From: [Enterobacter] lignolyticus SCF1
GTDB lineage: Bacteria > Pseudomonadota > Gammaproteobacteria > Enterobacterales > Enterobacteriaceae
Length of the DNA: 64,000 nucleotides
Reading direction: 5' to 3'
NCBI RefSeq assembly: GCF_000164865.1
Contig: NC_014618.1
Coordinates: forward strand, 1,364,001 to 1,428,000
In this document: piece after piece, positions 8,372-17,378 of the stretch
Position numbering within the stretch: position 1 is the stretch's first letter
Layout of the letters: the number at the start of each line of letters is the position of its first letter
Notes under the pieces: model-generated
Told to the model about the DNA's origin: nothing
Seen by the model: only the letters and a program-made list of their open reading frames with translations
Databases searched by the model: none
Translations under genes and position numbers: made by a program

Positions 8372-9418
8372 GTGCACTACCGTCTCATTTTCCTTCTTTT
8401 TCTGGCCTGGTGCCCGTCGTTTACGTCGTGGGCCGCCCCTGCGCAGCAGGCGTTTGGCGACTGGCTGGTGACCTGCAACAACCAGAATTTCTGTCTTGCC
8501 CGCAACGTCGGGAACCACCGCGGACTGGTGATGACGCTTGGCCGCAGCGCTGGCGCTCACACCGATGCCGGTCTGCGCATCGAGCTGGGGGGGCCGGAGA
8601 ACCTGCTGCCGAAGACGCCGGCCATCGCGCCGCGGCTGCTGTTTGACGGACGCCCCCTGACGCTGGCCGGCGAGCGCTGGCAGGTGGCGCCGTGGCTGCT
8701 CAGCACCAGCGACAGCGCGACGATCAATCGCTTTTTGCAGCATATTCAGGACGGGCAGGCGATTAGCCTGAAGCAGGGCAACCAGAGCATCTCCCTGGCG
8801 GGGCTGAAGGCGGCGCTGCTGTTTATTGACGACCGGCAAAAGCGCGTGGGCAGCGAGACCGCCTGGATTGGCAAGGGCGACGAGCCGCCGCTGAGCGTGC
8901 CGCCCGCCCCGGCGCTGAAGTCGGTCGCCAGAGTCAACCCCACGGCGGCGCCGTTCAGCCGCGAAGAGCTCAACGATCTGCTGGATTACGGCAACGTGCG
9001 CATGAACAACAGCGCCTGCTCGCTCGACCCTCAGCGCCGCGAGATTTGGGTCACGCCGTTGACCGATGAAAAGGCGCTGCTGATCCAGAGCTGCGAATCC
9101 GGCGCCTACAACACCATTTACCTGGCCTGGCTGGTCTCCCGCGAAAAGCCGTTCACCGCCCGGCAGATAAACCTGCGCCTGCCGTTTCTGCCCCCGGACA
9201 GCGACAGCCGCGATATTGAGCTGGTAAATGCCACGTTTGACGGTAAAACGCAGGAGCTGACGACCCTTGAAAAGCTGCGGGGCGCTGGCGACTGCGGCGT
9301 ACAGACGCGCTGGCGCTATGACGGCCAGCGCTTTCGCCTGGTGCGGTATGCCGGTATGCCGGTATGCGATAACTGGCAGGGGCCAGATGCCTGGCCCACG
9401 CTGTGGATCACCCGTTAA
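8372..9418 (+). CDS. ypfG: secreted DUF1176 protein YpfG
   Basis: About 348 residues with an N-terminal signal peptide and cleavage predicted after SWA, ahead of APAQQAFGDW. This marks it as periplasmic. It matches E. coli YpfG (347 aa, DUF1176). The GTG at 8372 is preferred because it gives the expected length (start VHYRL); an ATG at 8342 in the same frame would add ten mostly aromatic residues. Several paired cysteines suggest disulfides. The gene overlaps the convergent tktB by 11 bp. No biochemical role is known. Confidence 0.85.
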   Translation: MHYRLIFLLFLAWCPSFTSWAAPAQQAFGDWLVTCNNQNFCLARNVGNHRGLVMTLGRSAGAHTDAGLRIELGGPENLLPKTPAIAPRLLFDGRPLTLAGERWQVAPWLLSTSDSATINRFLQHIQDGQAISLKQGNQSISLAGLKAALLFIDDRQKRVGSETAWIGKGDEPPLSVPPAPALKSVARVNPTAAPFSREELNDLLDYGNVRMNNSACSLDPQRREIWVTPLTDEKALLIQSCESGAYNTIYLAWLVSREKPFTARQINLRLPFLPPDSDSRDIELVNATFDGKTQELTTLEKLRGAGDCGVQTRWRYDGQRFRLVRYAGMPVCDNWQGPDAWPTLWITR

Positions 9419-11402
9419 GCACTTTTCTCGCCTGAGCGAGCACGTTGTCGACGGTGAAGCCGAAATGCGGGAACAGTTTGTCCGCAGGGGCGGACTCACC
9501 GTATTGCCTCATGCCGACGATGGCCCCCTTAAGGCCGACGTATTTATACCAGTAGTCGGCGATCCCGGCCTCTACCGCCACCCGGGCGGTGACGCCTGAC
9601 GGCAGCACCGATTCGCGGTACTGTTCGTCCTGGGCGTCAAACACGTCGGTCGATGGCAGCGACACCACCCTGACGTTCACCCCTTCCGCCCGCAGCGTTT
9701 CGGCGGCCTGTACGGTAATTTCCACCTCCGAGCCGGTGGCGATAAGAATCAGGTCCGGTTTACCGCCCGCGTCTTTTAACACGTATCCGCCGCGGGCGAT
9801 GGCCTGCACCTGCTCCGTCGAACGCGCCATCTGCAGCAGGTTTTGCCGCGACAGAATCAGCGCCGTCGGGCCGTGGCTGCGCTCGACCGCCGCTTTCCAC
9901 GCCACCGCCGTTTCCACCTGGTCGCACGGCCGCCAGGTGCTGAAGTTGGGGGTAAGCCGCAGGCTGGCAAGCTGCTCCACCGCCTGATGCGTCGGACCGT
10001 CTTCCCCGAGGCCGATGGAGTCATGAGTGTAGACCATAATCTGGTGCGCCTTCATCAGCGCCGCCATGCGCGCGGCGTTGCGGGCGTATTCGACGAACAT
10101 CAGGAAGGTGGCGGTATAGGGGATAAACCCGCCGTGATGGGCGATGCCGTTGGCGATAGCCGTCATCCCGAATTCGCGCACGCCGTAGTGCAGATAGTTG
10201 CCGGCGTGGTCCTCCTTAAGCGAGCGGGAGCCTTTCCAGATAGTCAGGTTGCTGGGGGCCAGGTCCGCCGAGCCGCCGAGCAGCTCCGGCAAGTCGGGGC
10301 CATAGGCGTTAAGGGTGTTTTGCGAGGCTTTGCGGGTGGCGATTTTCGCCGGTTCCGACTGCATTTTCGCGATCCAGTCGTGGGTCACCTGCTGCCAGTC
10401 GGCGGGCAGCTCGCCGCGCATGCGGCGGCCGAACTCCGCCGCCAGCTGCGGATGCGCTTTCTGGTAGGCGGCGAACTTCTCGTTCCAGCTGTGCTGCGCT
10501 TTTTGGCCTTTGTCCCGCGCATCCCAGGCGCTGTAGATTTCTTTTGGGATCTCAAACGGCGGATACTTCCAGCCGAGCTGCTGGCGCGCCAGCGCCACCT
10601 CTTCTTCGCCCAGCGCCGCGCCGTGAGCTTCCTCCTTACCGGCTTTGTTCGGCGAGCCGAAGCCGATAATGGTCCGGCACATGATAAGCGATGGCTTATC
10701 CGTCACGCGCTGCGCTTCTTCAATGGCCTGCTTCACCGCCTGCGGGTCGTGGCCGTCGATGTCATGAATCACGTGCCAGTGATAGGCTTCAAAGCGTCTG
10801 GCGGTATCATCGGTAAACCAGCCTTTGGTCTCTCCGTCGATAGAGATGCCGTTGTGATCGTAAAAGCCGATAAGCTTCCCGAGCCCCAGCGTTCCCGCCA
10901 GCGAGCAGGCCTCGTGGGAAATGCCCTCCATCAGACAGCCGTCGCCCATAAATACCCAGGTGTAGTGATCGACGACGTCATGACCCGGCTGATTGAACTG
11001 CGCGGCCAGCGTTCGTTCGGCGATGGCCATGCCGACCGCATTCGCCAGCCCCTGGCCCAGCGGCCCGGTGGTGGTCTCTACGCCGGGCGTATAGCCGATT
11101 TCCGGGTGCCCCGGCGTTCTGGAGTGCAGCTGGCGGAAGTTTTTCAGCTCGGAGACAGGCAGGTCGTAGCCGCTCAGGTGCAGCAGGCTGTAGAGCAGCA
11201 TCGAGGCGTGGCCGTTGGATAAAATAAAGCGGTCGCGGTCGAACCAGTGGGGATCGTTCGGGTTGTGTTTGAGGAAATCGTTCCACAGCACTTCGGCGAT
11301 ATCCGCCATGCCCATCGGCGCGCCGGGGTGGCCGGAGTTGGCTTTTTGCACGGCATCCATACTCAGGGCGCGAATCGCGTTAGCAAGCTCTCTTCGGGAC
11401 AT
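9408..11402 (-). CDS. tktB: transketolase TktB
   Basis: A 664-residue thiamine-diphosphate transketolase of the non-oxidative pentose phosphate pathway, moving two-carbon units between ketose and aldose phosphates. Motifs: the GDGCLMEG ThDP/Mg site near residue 155, GEDGPTHQ near 410, and catalytic histidines in NGHASM. The TktB assignment over TktA rests on coupling with talA and the neighbouring ypfG. The start has GGAG seven bases upstream. It lies 20 bp after talA and should be co-transcribed with it; in E. coli this pair is RpoS-induced. Confidence 0.95.
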   Translation of the reverse strand: MSRRELANAIRALSMDAVQKANSGHPGAPMGMADIAEVLWNDFLKHNPNDPHWFDRDRFILSNGHASMLLYSLLHLSGYDLPVSELKNFRQLHSRTPGHPEIGYTPGVETTTGPLGQGLANAVGMAIAERTLAAQFNQPGHDVVDHYTWVFMGDGCLMEGISHEACSLAGTLGLGKLIGFYDHNGISIDGETKGWFTDDTARRFEAYHWHVIHDIDGHDPQAVKQAIEEAQRVTDKPSLIMCRTIIGFGSPNKAGKEEAHGAALGEEEVALARQQLGWKYPPFEIPKEIYSAWDARDKGQKAQHSWNEKFAAYQKAHPQLAAEFGRRMRGELPADWQQVTHDWIAKMQSEPAKIATRKASQNTLNAYGPDLPELLGGSADLAPSNLTIWKGSRSLKEDHAGNYLHYGVREFGMTAIANGIAHHGGFIPYTATFLMFVEYARNAARMAALMKAHQIMVYTHDSIGLGEDGPTHQAVEQLASLRLTPNFSTWRPCDQVETAVAWKAAVERSHGPTALILSRQNLLQMARSTEQVQAIARGGYVLKDAGGKPDLILIATGSEVEITVQAAETLRAEGVNVRVVSLPSTDVFDAQDEQYRESVLPSGVTARVAVEAGIADYWYKYVGLKGAIVGMRQYGESAPADKLFPHFGFTVDNVLAQARKVLNG

Positions 11403-11422
11403 AGTTAACTCCGTGGCAAAAG

Positions 11423-12373
11423 TTACAGTTTGGCCGCAAGCAGATCTTCCAGTTTGCGCTGATCGACGGCAAACAGGCGGATACCCTCCGCCAGCTTATC
11501 TACCGCCATGGCGTCCTGGTTATGCTCCCAGCGGAATTCGGCCTCCTGCATTACGGCAGGGTGTTGAAAGTACAGCGAAGGCGGCACCAGTTTGCGGATG
11601 ACCGGCGCATCGCTCTCCTGTAGCGATTGCAGCAGCGCGGGGGCGATGGTCAGGCGATCGCAGCCAGCCAGCGCCAGAATCTGTTCGGTACGGCGGAAGC
11701 TGGCGCCCATGACGATAGTGTCGTAGCGGTGCTGTTTGAAATAATCGTAAATATTGCGCACGGATTTGACGCCGGGATCCTGGTCCGCCACGTACGGGAC
11801 CATCGGCTCACGCTGCTGATACCAGTCGTAGATGCGCCCGACGAACGGCGAGATCAGAAATACCCCCGCTTCGGCGCAGGCGCGGGCCTGGGCAAAGGAG
11901 AACAGCAGCGTCAGGTTGCAGCGGATCCCCTCTTTTTCCAGCGTCTCGGCGGCGCGGATCCCTTCCCAGGTGGAGGCAAGCTTAATCAGCACCCGCGATT
12001 TATCAATTCCCTGGGCGGCGTACAGCGCGATCAGCCGCTGGGCTTTCTTGATGCTTTGTTCTTTATCGAAAGACAGGCGGGCGTCCACTTCCGTTGAAAC
12101 GCGACCGGGGATGCTTTTGAGGATTTCGATGCCGACGTTGACAGCCAGCTTGTCGCAGGCGTCGATCACGCGCTGCTCGCGGTTGCTGCTCTGCTGTTTC
12201 GCCCAGGCCACGGCGTCGTCAATGAGCGGGGCGTACTGCGCAAGCCCGACGGCTTTCAGCAGCAGGGAGGGGTTGGTGGTGGCATCTTCCGGCTGATAAT
12301 GCCGAATCGACTCGATGTCGCCGCTGTCGGCGACGACCGTGGTGTATTGTTTAATACCGTCTAGCTGGTTCAT
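11423..12373 (-). CDS. talA: transaldolase TalA
   Basis: A 316-residue class I transaldolase that exchanges dihydroxyacetone units between sedoheptulose 7-phosphate and glyceraldehyde 3-phosphate. The Schiff-base lysine lies in VLIKLASTWEG at about residue 130, and DATTNPSL near residue 33 is the N-terminal family motif. Length equals E. coli TalA. It heads the talA-tktB unit, with AAGGAG before the ATG. The 273 bp between it and the divergent maeB hold both promoters; no operator is clear. Confidence 0.96.
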   Translation of the reverse strand: MNQLDGIKQYTTVVADSGDIESIRHYQPEDATTNPSLLLKAVGLAQYAPLIDDAVAWAKQQSSNREQRVIDACDKLAVNVGIEILKSIPGRVSTEVDARLSFDKEQSIKKAQRLIALYAAQGIDKSRVLIKLASTWEGIRAAETLEKEGIRCNLTLLFSFAQARACAEAGVFLISPFVGRIYDWYQQREPMVPYVADQDPGVKSVRNIYDYFKQHRYDTIVMGASFRRTEQILALAGCDRLTIAPALLQSLQESDAPVIRKLVPPSLYFQHPAVMQEAEFRWEHNQDAMAVDKLAEGIRLFAVDQRKLEDLLAAKL

Positions 12374-12646
12374 GAAAAAGACTCCTTAAAAGCGGAGCTT
12401 TTGCGCTCGCGTTTCTGGAAAAGTCATGACGTGCATAACAAAAAAGCATAGCAGACGGGGATGGTGTTGCTTTCGATACCCGGTAACATGGACGTTAAAA
12501 ATTGATAACAAAAAAGCGGCTGTGATGCCGGGAATATGGCGGCCTTCAAAGTTTATGCCGCGCTCAACGGCGATACTCAATGGTTAGCACCAGGAGACGC
12601 TAAAACGCATTTCTACCTATAGAACGATACGTGAAAGGAACATCAG

Positions 12647-14926
12647 ATGGATGACCAGTTAAAACAAAGTGCCCTCGACTTCCACGAATTCCCGATCCCA
12701 GGGAAAATCCAGGTCTCGCCAACCAAGCCCCTGGCGACGCAGCGCGATCTGGCGCTGGCCTATTCGCCTGGCGTTGCCGCACCGTGTCTCGAAATCGAAA
12801 AAGATCCCCTGGCGGCCTACAAATACACCGCGCGCGGCAACCTGGTGGCGGTGGTGTCTAACGGTACGGCGGTGCTTGGCCTTGGCAACATCGGCGCGCT
12901 GGCCGGTAAGCCGGTAATGGAAGGTAAAGGGGTGCTGTTTAAGAAGTTCGCCGGTATCGACGTGTTCGATATCGAGGTCGATGAGCACGATCCGGATAAG
13001 CTTATCGACGTGGTCGCCGCCCTTGAGCCGACGTTCGGCGGCATCAACCTTGAAGACATTAAGGCGCCTGAGTGCTTCTACATTGAGCAGAAGCTGCGCG
13101 AGCGTATGAATATTCCGGTCTTCCACGACGACCAGCACGGGACGGCGATCATCAGCACCGCCGCTATCCTCAACGGCCTGCGCGTTGTCGAAAAGACCAT
13201 TTCCGACGTCCGGATGGTGGTATCCGGCGCGGGAGCGGCGGCGATTGCCTGTATGAACCTGCTGGTGGCGCTGGGCATGCAGAAGCGCAATATCGTGGTC
13301 TGCGACTCGAAAGGCGTTATCTACCAGGGCCGCGAGCCCAATATGGTGGAGACGAAAGCGGCCTATGCGGTGGTCGATGACGGCAAGCGCACGCTGGACG
13401 ACGTGATTGATGGCGCCGATATTTTCCTCGGCTGCTCCGGTCCGAAGGTGCTGACTCCGGAGATGGTGAAGAAAATGGCGCGCGCGCCGATGATTCTGGC
13501 GCTGGCGAACCCGGAGCCGGAGATTCTGCCGCCGCTGGCGAAAGCGGTTCGCCCGGACGCGATTATCTGCACCGGCCGCTCCGACTACCCGAACCAGGTA
13601 AACAACGTGCTGTGCTTCCCGTTCATTTTCCGCGGGGCGCTGGACGTTGGCGCGACGGCGATCAACGAAGAGATGAAGCTTGCCGCCGTGCACGCGATCG
13701 CCGAGCTGGCGCACGCCGAGCAGAGCGAGGTCGTGGCCTCGGCCTATGGCGATCAGGATCTGAGCTTTGGCCCGGAATACATCATTCCAAAACCGTTCGA
13801 TCCGCGCCTTATCGTGAAGATTGCGCCCGCGGTCGCCAAAGCGGCAATGGAGTCCGGCGTGGCGACGCGTCCTATCGGAGACTTTAGCGCTTACGAAGAC
13901 AAGCTGAGCGAGTTTGTTTATAAAACCAATCTGTTCATGAAGCCGATTTTCTCCCAGGCGCGTAAAGAGCCCAAACGCGTGGTGCTGGCGGAAGGGGAAG
14001 ATACCCGCGTTCTGCACGCCACCCAGGAGCTGATTACCCTGGGGCTGGCGAAACCGATTCTTATCGGCCGTCCGAACGTGATTGAAATGCGCATCCAGAA
14101 GCTGGGTCTGCAGATCAAGCCGGGCGTGGATTTTGAAATCGTCAACAACGAGTCGGACCCGCGCTTTAAAGAGTACTGGAGCGAGTACTATCACATTATG
14201 AAGCGCCGCGGCATCACCCAGGAGCAGGCGCAGCGTCATGTGATCAGCAACACCACGGTTATCGGCGCCATCATGGTGCAGCGCGGCGAAGCGGATGCGC
14301 TGATTTGCGGTACCGTTGGCGACTATCACGAGCACTTCAACGTTATCCAGCCGCTGTTTGGCTACCGTGACGGCGTGCATACCGCCGGCGCCATGAACGC
14401 GCTGCTGCTGCCGAGCGGCAACACCTTTATCGCCGATACCTACGTCAACGACGATCCGACGGCGGAGCAGCTGGCGGACATTACCCTGATGGCGGCGGAA
14501 ACCGTACGTCGTTTTGGCATTGAGCCGCGCGTGGCGCTGCTGTCGCACTCCAACTTTGGCTCCTCCAACTGCCCGGCGGCGACCAAAATGCGCACCACGC
14601 TGGCGCTGGTGCGCGAGCGCGATCCGGAGCTGATGATTGACGGCGAGATGCACGGCGACGCCGCGCTGGTGGAGAGCATTCGCCTCGACCGGATGCCGGA
14701 CAGCCCGCTGAAAGGCGCCGCCAATATTCTGGTGATGCCGAATATGGAGGCCGCGCGCATCAGCTATAACCTGCTGCGCGTCTCCAGCTCTGAAGGGGTC
14801 ACCGTAGGGCCGGTGCTGATGGGGGTGGCGAAGCCGGTACACGTGCTGACGCCGATCGCCTCGGTTCGCCGTATCGTCAATATGGTGGCGCTGGCGGTGG
14901 TCGAAGCGCAGACCCAGCCGCTGTAA
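12647..14926 (+). CDS. maeB: NADP-dependent malic enzyme MaeB
   Basis: A 759-residue two-module enzyme: malic enzyme at about 1-420, and a phosphotransacetylase-like domain at about 430-759 that in family members senses acetyl-CoA rather than acting as a transferase. It decarboxylates malate to pyruvate, making NADPH. The catalytic domain shows SPGVAAPCL near 43, FHDDQHGTA near 160 and a GAGAAA dinucleotide motif near 195. GAAAGGA precedes the ATG. A strong terminator follows, separating it from the eut operon. Confidence 0.97.
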   Translation: MDDQLKQSALDFHEFPIPGKIQVSPTKPLATQRDLALAYSPGVAAPCLEIEKDPLAAYKYTARGNLVAVVSNGTAVLGLGNIGALAGKPVMEGKGVLFKKFAGIDVFDIEVDEHDPDKLIDVVAALEPTFGGINLEDIKAPECFYIEQKLRERMNIPVFHDDQHGTAIISTAAILNGLRVVEKTISDVRMVVSGAGAAAIACMNLLVALGMQKRNIVVCDSKGVIYQGREPNMVETKAAYAVVDDGKRTLDDVIDGADIFLGCSGPKVLTPEMVKKMARAPMILALANPEPEILPPLAKAVRPDAIICTGRSDYPNQVNNVLCFPFIFRGALDVGATAINEEMKLAAVHAIAELAHAEQSEVVASAYGDQDLSFGPEYIIPKPFDPRLIVKIAPAVAKAAMESGVATRPIGDFSAYEDKLSEFVYKTNLFMKPIFSQARKEPKRVVLAEGEDTRVLHATQELITLGLAKPILIGRPNVIEMRIQKLGLQIKPGVDFEIVNNESDPRFKEYWSEYYHIMKRRGITQEQAQRHVISNTTVIGAIMVQRGEADALICGTVGDYHEHFNVIQPLFGYRDGVHTAGAMNALLLPSGNTFIADTYVNDDPTAEQLADITLMAAETVRRFGIEPRVALLSHSNFGSSNCPAATKMRTTLALVRERDPELMIDGEMHGDAALVESIRLDRMPDSPLKGAANILVMPNMEAARISYNLLRVSSSEGVTVGPVLMGVAKPVHVLTPIASVRRIVNMVALAVVEAQTQPL

Positions 14927-14945
14927 TTTATTTTTAATTAATTCC

Positions 14946-14973
14946 GGCGCGGGTTTCTCCCGCGCCTTTTTAT
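14946..14973 (+). terminator. intrinsic terminator of maeB
   Basis: GC-rich stem of eight pairs (14946-14953 with 14959-14966) with a TTTCT loop and a T-rich tail, 20 bp after the maeB stop. Confidence 0.92.
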
Positions 14974-15083
14974 TTCCTTTCTTAGTGAGCTACCTCACCT
15001 TTTAAATCACCTTGCCGAATTTTGTTATTTACCCCGACAAAAAATTGTCACGATGAGGACAGTTTCAGCGGAGGTGTCAGGCA
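14974..15083 (+). promoter_or_regulatory. eut operon promoter region
   Basis: The only untranscribed gap before eutS. By analogy with Salmonella it should contain the EutR-dependent promoter, induced by ethanolamine plus adenosylcobalamin. I could not define the EutR operator or a confident -10/-35 pair. The eutS ribosome-binding site GGAGGT is at 15070-15075. Confidence 0.5.
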
Positions 15084-15419
15084 ATGGATAAAGAACGCAT
15101 CATTCAGGAATTCGTGCCGGGAAAACAGGTCACGCTGGCGCATCTTATTGCGCACCCCGGCGGGGAACTGGCTAAAAAGATCGGCGTTCCTGATGCGGGC
15201 GCTATCGGCATTATGACGCTGACGCCGGGCGAAACCGCGATGATTGCCGGGGATCTGGCGACAAAGGCCGCCGATGTACATATCGGTTTTCTCGACAGAT
15301 TCAGCGGCGCGCTGGTGATTTACGGCTCCGTCGGCGCCGTGGAAGAGGCGTTATTGCAGACGGTCGGCGGGCTGGGGCGATTATTAAATTTCACCCTCTG
15401 TGAGTTAACGAAAAGTTAA
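15084..15419 (+). CDS. eutS: ethanolamine microcompartment shell protein EutS
   Basis: A 111-residue circularly permuted single-domain BMC shell protein. Its hexamers are bent in E. coli, a shape thought to form edges of the compartment. The sequence is typical over its full length, including an N-terminal strand region rich in charge and a conserved MTLTPGET turn. It is first in the 17-gene eut operon and has a strong GGAGGT site. eutP begins 12 bp after its stop. Confidence 0.96.
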   Translation: MDKERIIQEFVPGKQVTLAHLIAHPGGELAKKIGVPDAGAIGIMTLTPGETAMIAGDLATKAADVHIGFLDRFSGALVIYGSVGAVEEALLQTVGGLGRLLNFTLCELTKS

Positions 15420-15431
15420 TTGGAGGCGGCG

Positions 15432-15911
15432 ATGAAACGTATTGCTTTTGTCGGCGCCGTTGGCGCAGGAAAAACAACGCTTTTTAATGCGCTACAGGGG
15501 AATTATTCCCTCGCCAGAAAAACGCAGGCCGTGGAATTTAATGATAGCGGCGATATTGATACACCCGGGGAATATTTTAGCCATCCCCGCTGGTATCACG
15601 CCTTAATTACCACGCTGCAGGACGTGGATACGCTGATTTATGTCCACGCGGCGAATGACCTGGAAAGCCGCTTACCTGCCGGGCTGCTGGATATCGGTTC
15701 CAGTAAACGACATATCGCGGCGATCAGCAAAACGGACATGCCGGATGCCGACGTCGCCGCCGTGCGACAGCTGCTGCGCAGGATGGGGTTCGGGGAGCCG
15801 ATTTTCGCGCTCAACAGCCAGGACCCGCAAAGCGTACAGCAGCTGGCGGACTATCTGGCAGCACTTAGCGAACAGGAGGAAGGGGCAGGTGAAGAAACTC
15901 ATTACAGCTAA
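15432..15911 (+). CDS. eutP: EutP, P-loop GTPase-like acetate kinase
   Basis: A 159-residue protein with a Walker A motif at residues 8-16 (GAVGAGKTT) and a DTPGEY switch-like motif near residue 41. Salmonella EutP has been reported to have acetate kinase activity together with EutQ. I chose the ATG at 15432 preceded by GGAGGC; a TTG 12 bp upstream adds four residues and is unlikely. Its 3' end overlaps eutQ by 23 bp. Confidence 0.92.
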   Translation: MKRIAFVGAVGAGKTTLFNALQGNYSLARKTQAVEFNDSGDIDTPGEYFSHPRWYHALITTLQDVDTLIYVHAANDLESRLPAGLLDIGSSKRHIAAISKTDMPDADVAAVRQLLRRMGFGEPIFALNSQDPQSVQQLADYLAALSEQEEGAGEETHYS

Positions 15912-16578
15912 CGATATTCGTGCGGCCCACGCACGCGGCGAACAGGAGATGTCGGTTGTACTGCGCGCCAGCATCATTACCCCGGAAGCGCGCGAGGTCG
16001 CGGAGCTGCTGGGGTTCGCCATCACCGAATGCGAGGAGTCGGCCCCGGCGACGGCAGCGGTGGAAGACGCCAAAACCGAAAGCCAGCGCATCCGCGAGAC
16101 CATCATCGCGCAGCTGCCGGAAGGGCAGTTTACCGAAAGCCTGGTGGCGCAACTGATGGACAAGGTGATGCAGGAGAAAAAGTCGCTGGAGCAGGGCGGC
16201 ATGCAGCCGGGTTTTACATCGGTAACCGGGAAAGGCGGCGTGAAGGTGATTGACGGCAGCAGCGTCAGGTTTGGCCGCTTTGACGGCGCCGAACCGCACT
16301 GCGTCGGCTTAACGGATCTGATTACCGGGCAGGACGGCAGCAGCATGGCCGCCGGGTTCATGCAGTGGGACAACGCCTTTTTCCCGTGGACGCTGAACTA
16401 CGACGAAATCGACATGGTGCTCGACGGCGAGCTGCACGTGCGGCATGAAGGCGAAACCCTGATTGCCAAAGCCGGGGACGTGATGTTTATCCCCAAAGGT
16501 TCCAGCATCGAATTCGGCACGCCGTCGACCGTGCGCTTCCTGTACGTGGCCTGGCCTGCAAACTGGCAATCTTTATGA
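15889..16578 (+). CDS. eutQ: EutQ, cupin-domain acetate kinase
   Basis: A 229-residue protein beginning at GTG (VKKLITANDIR), which matches the family N-terminus and gives the expected length. A variable linker near 55-75 separates the N-terminal segment from a C-terminal cupin barrel (about 110-225) with FDGAEPHCVG and HEGE motifs. Salmonella EutQ makes ATP from acetyl phosphate and is needed for compartment assembly. It overlaps eutP upstream and eutT downstream (ATGA), implying translational coupling. Confidence 0.93.
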   Translation: MKKLITANDIRAAHARGEQEMSVVLRASIITPEAREVAELLGFAITECEESAPATAAVEDAKTESQRIRETIIAQLPEGQFTESLVAQLMDKVMQEKKSLEQGGMQPGFTSVTGKGGVKVIDGSSVRFGRFDGAEPHCVGLTDLITGQDGSSMAAGFMQWDNAFFPWTLNYDEIDMVLDGELHVRHEGETLIAKAGDVMFIPKGSSIEFGTPSTVRFLYVAWPANWQSL

Positions 16579-17378
16579 AAGATTTCATTACCGAAGCCTG
16601 GCTCAGAGCGAACCACACGCTCAGCGAAGGGGCGGAGATTCATCTTCCGGCGGATAGCCGCCTGACGCCCTCGGCCCGGGAGCTGCTGGAAAGCCGTCAT
16701 CTGCGCATCAAGTTTCTGGATGAACAGGGAAGCCTGTTTGTTGACGACGAACAGCAGCAGCCGCAGCCGGTGCACGGTTTGACCAGCAGCGATACGCATC
16801 CTGAAGCCTGCTGCGAGCTGTGCCGCCAGGCGGTCACGAAAAAGCCGGACGCGATGACCCATCTGACCGCCGACAAAATGGTCGCCAAAAGCGACCCGCG
16901 GCTGGGATTTCGCGCCGCGCTCGACGGCACCATCGCCCTGGCGGTGTGGCTGCAAATCGAACTGGCGGAACCCTGGCAGCCGTGGCTTGCGGATATTCGC
17001 TCGCGTCTGGGCAACATTATGCGCGCCGACGCGATGGATGAGCCGCTGGCGGCGCAGTCCATCGTCGGGCTTAACGAAGACGAGCTGCACCGGCTTTCCC
17101 ATCAGCCGCTGCGCTATCTTGACCACGATCATCTGGTGCCGGAAGCCAGCCACGGCCGCGATGCCGCGCTGCTGAACCTGCTGCGCACCAAAGTGCGTGA
17201 GACGGAAACCCTCGCCGCGCAGGCGTTTATCTCCCGCCATTTTGACGTGCAGCGTCCGGATATTTTGCAGGCGCTGAACCGCCTTTCGAGCGCGGTCTAC
17301 GTGATGATGATTTTGTGCGTTGCGAAGCATCCGCTCACCGTTGCCCAGATGCAGCAGCGCCTGGGAGGTGAGCGATGA
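16575..17378 (+). CDS. eutT: ATP:cob(I)alamin adenosyltransferase EutT
   Basis: A 267-residue corrinoid adenosyltransferase that makes adenosylcobalamin for EutBC. The metal motif of this class, HX11CCX2C, is intact in the segment HGLTSSDTHPEACCELC near residues 67-83. The C-terminal two-thirds carries the helical cobalamin-binding core, including RADAMDEP. Start and stop both overlap neighbours by four bases (ATGA), with eutQ before and eutD after. Confidence 0.94.
   Translation: MKDFITEAWLRANHTLSEGAEIHLPADSRLTPSARELLESRHLRIKFLDEQGSLFVDDEQQQPQPVHGLTSSDTHPEACCELCRQAVTKKPDAMTHLTADKMVAKSDPRLGFRAALDGTIALAVWLQIELAEPWQPWLADIRSRLGNIMRADAMDEPLAAQSIVGLNEDELHRLSHQPLRYLDHDHLVPEASHGRDAALLNLLRTKVRETETLAAQAFISRHFDVQRPDILQALNRLSSAVYVMMILCVAKHPLTVAQMQQRLGGER

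Noticed and set aside
8114..9499. 461-codon minus-strand open frame across nudK, ypfG and tktB
   Set aside because: It crosses three real genes, is low-complexity Arg/Gln/Ala and matches no family.
12659..14842. 727-codon open frame on the minus strand opposite maeB
   Set aside because: It mirrors a highly conserved enzyme gene; its composition (His, Arg, Gln rich) is that of a reading-frame shadow in GC-rich DNA and it has no ribosome-binding site.
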